The notes below the pieces were generated by a model. It made no database searches, had not been told where the DNA came from, and worked only from the letters and a program-made list of their open reading frames with translations. Position numbers and translations under genes: made by a program. Shown piece by piece: positions 6,218 through 6,538 of a stretch of DNA of 6,538 nucleotides. Source of the stretch: Pseudomonadota bacterium. GTDB lineage: Bacteria > Myxococcota > Polyangia > Polyangiales > Polyangiaceae. Positions within the stretch are counted from its first letter, which is position 1, and each line of letters begins with the position of its first letter. Location: contig JAEZYO010000636.1 of NCBI GenBank assembly GCA_023419055.1, forward strand, positions 1 through 6,538, given 5' to 3'.

Positions 6218-6247
6218 TTGCCGTTTATATTTCATGCATCATATTAC
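6218..6247 (+). promoter_or_regulatory. AT-rich divergent promoter region with overlapping -10 elements
   Basis: The stretch is clearly AT-richer than its surroundings. On the plus strand TATATT (6226-6231) matches the -10 consensus at 5 of 6 positions, and TTGCCG (6218-6223) with TATTAC (6242-6247) at 18 nt spacing is a second option. On the minus strand TATAAA (6224-6229) overlaps the first. No strong -35 accompanies TATATT or TATAAA, so the exact promoter is undecided. Confidence 0.4.
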
Positions 6248-6254
6248 GGACATA

Positions 6255-6538
6255 ATGAACAAGCTCGCCATCGATGTTCGAGGGAAGGTCGCGCTCGTCA
6301 CCGGGGCCAATCGAGGCATCGGCGCGGCGCTGGTGAGGGCGCTGGCGTCCGCTGGTGCCAGCCGGGTCTACGCCGCGTCCCGCGACGGGAAGGTCACGAT
6401 GTCGCAAGGGGCAATCGTCCCGCTCGCGCTCGATGTCACTTCCGACAGTGACGTCCGTCGCGCCGCCGAGGTCGCGAGTGACGTCGAGATCTTGATCAAC
6501 AACGCCGGCGTGTCCTCGGGCGCCTCTCTCCTGGGCGC
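6255..6538 (+). CDS. Short-chain dehydrogenase/reductase (N-terminal 94 residues, partial)
   Basis: The beginning of a classical SDR, an NAD(P)-dependent oxidoreductase with a Rossmann fold. The cofactor-binding glycine motif TGANRGIG is at residues 16-23, the adenine-contacting LDVT at 59-62 and the structural NNAG at 82-85. Arg43 at the end of the second beta strand (YAASR) suggests a preference for NADPH, which is inference. The catalytic Tyr-x-x-x-Lys and all substrate-defining residues lie beyond the right edge, so the substrate is unknown; classical members are about 250 residues. The ATG at 6255-6257 sits just before the canonical first strand. Only a weak CGGA (6247-6250) precedes it by 4 nt. 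The gene diverges from the ribbon-helix-helix gene and shares its AT-rich control region, so the two could be co-regulated. Confidence 0.92.
   Translation, partial: MNKLAIDVRGKVALVTGANRGIGAALVRALASAGASRVYAASRDGKVTMSQGAIVPLALDVTSDSDVRRAAEVASDVEILINNAGVSSGASLLG

Noticed and set aside
1..6538. CRISPR arrays, tRNA or rRNA genes, insertion sequences, attachment sites
   Set aside because: No regularly spaced identical repeats, no recognisable RNA gene, no transposase or integrase motif and no terminal inverted repeats were seen.

Overview
The window is very GC-rich, with strong G/C bias at third codon positions. Its genes include a Ser/Thr kinase fused to a cyclase-homology domain and a P-loop ATPase, and a polytopic membrane adenylate cyclase. 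Together these suggest a myxobacterium, most likely of the Sorangium/Polyangium type. This is inferred from gene families and composition; no marker gene is present.

Layout from left to right. (1) 1-2079, minus strand: the first 693 residues of a large kinase / cyclase-homology / ATPase fusion, cut by the window edge inside the Walker B motif. (2) 2080-2421: a 342-bp divergent intergenic region with promoter-like and hairpin elements but no convincing gene. (3) 2422-3081, plus strand: a histidine phosphatase (phosphoglycerate mutase-like) with a TTG start. (4) 3207-4553, plus strand: a six-helix membrane class III adenylate cyclase with a complete active site. (5) 4565-5506, minus strand: a DUF4097-type beta-repeat protein, convergent with the cyclase across 11 bp. 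(6) 5607 to about 6158, minus strand: a coiled-coil plus ribbon-helix-helix (HicB-like) protein just upstream of the DUF4097 gene. (7) 6255-6538, plus strand: the N-terminal part of a short-chain dehydrogenase/reductase, divergent from the ribbon-helix-helix gene and cut by the right edge.

The left two thirds is a signalling neighbourhood: a Ser/Thr kinase whose own cyclase domain looks dead, a phosphatase-fold enzyme, and an apparently active cAMP-producing membrane cyclase. Nothing in the sequence shows that these act in one pathway.

The part that most deserves a second look is 4565-6260. A ribbon-helix-helix protein precedes a signal-peptide-free beta-repeat protein with almost perfect 18-residue periodicity. 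In front of the ribbon-helix-helix gene are three dyad elements whose centres are exactly 16.5 bp apart. They sit on a sigma70-like promoter (TTGACG-N17-CATAGT), which looks like an autoregulatory operator. No HicA-type toxin is visible, so despite the HicB resemblance this does not look like an ordinary toxin-antitoxin pair.
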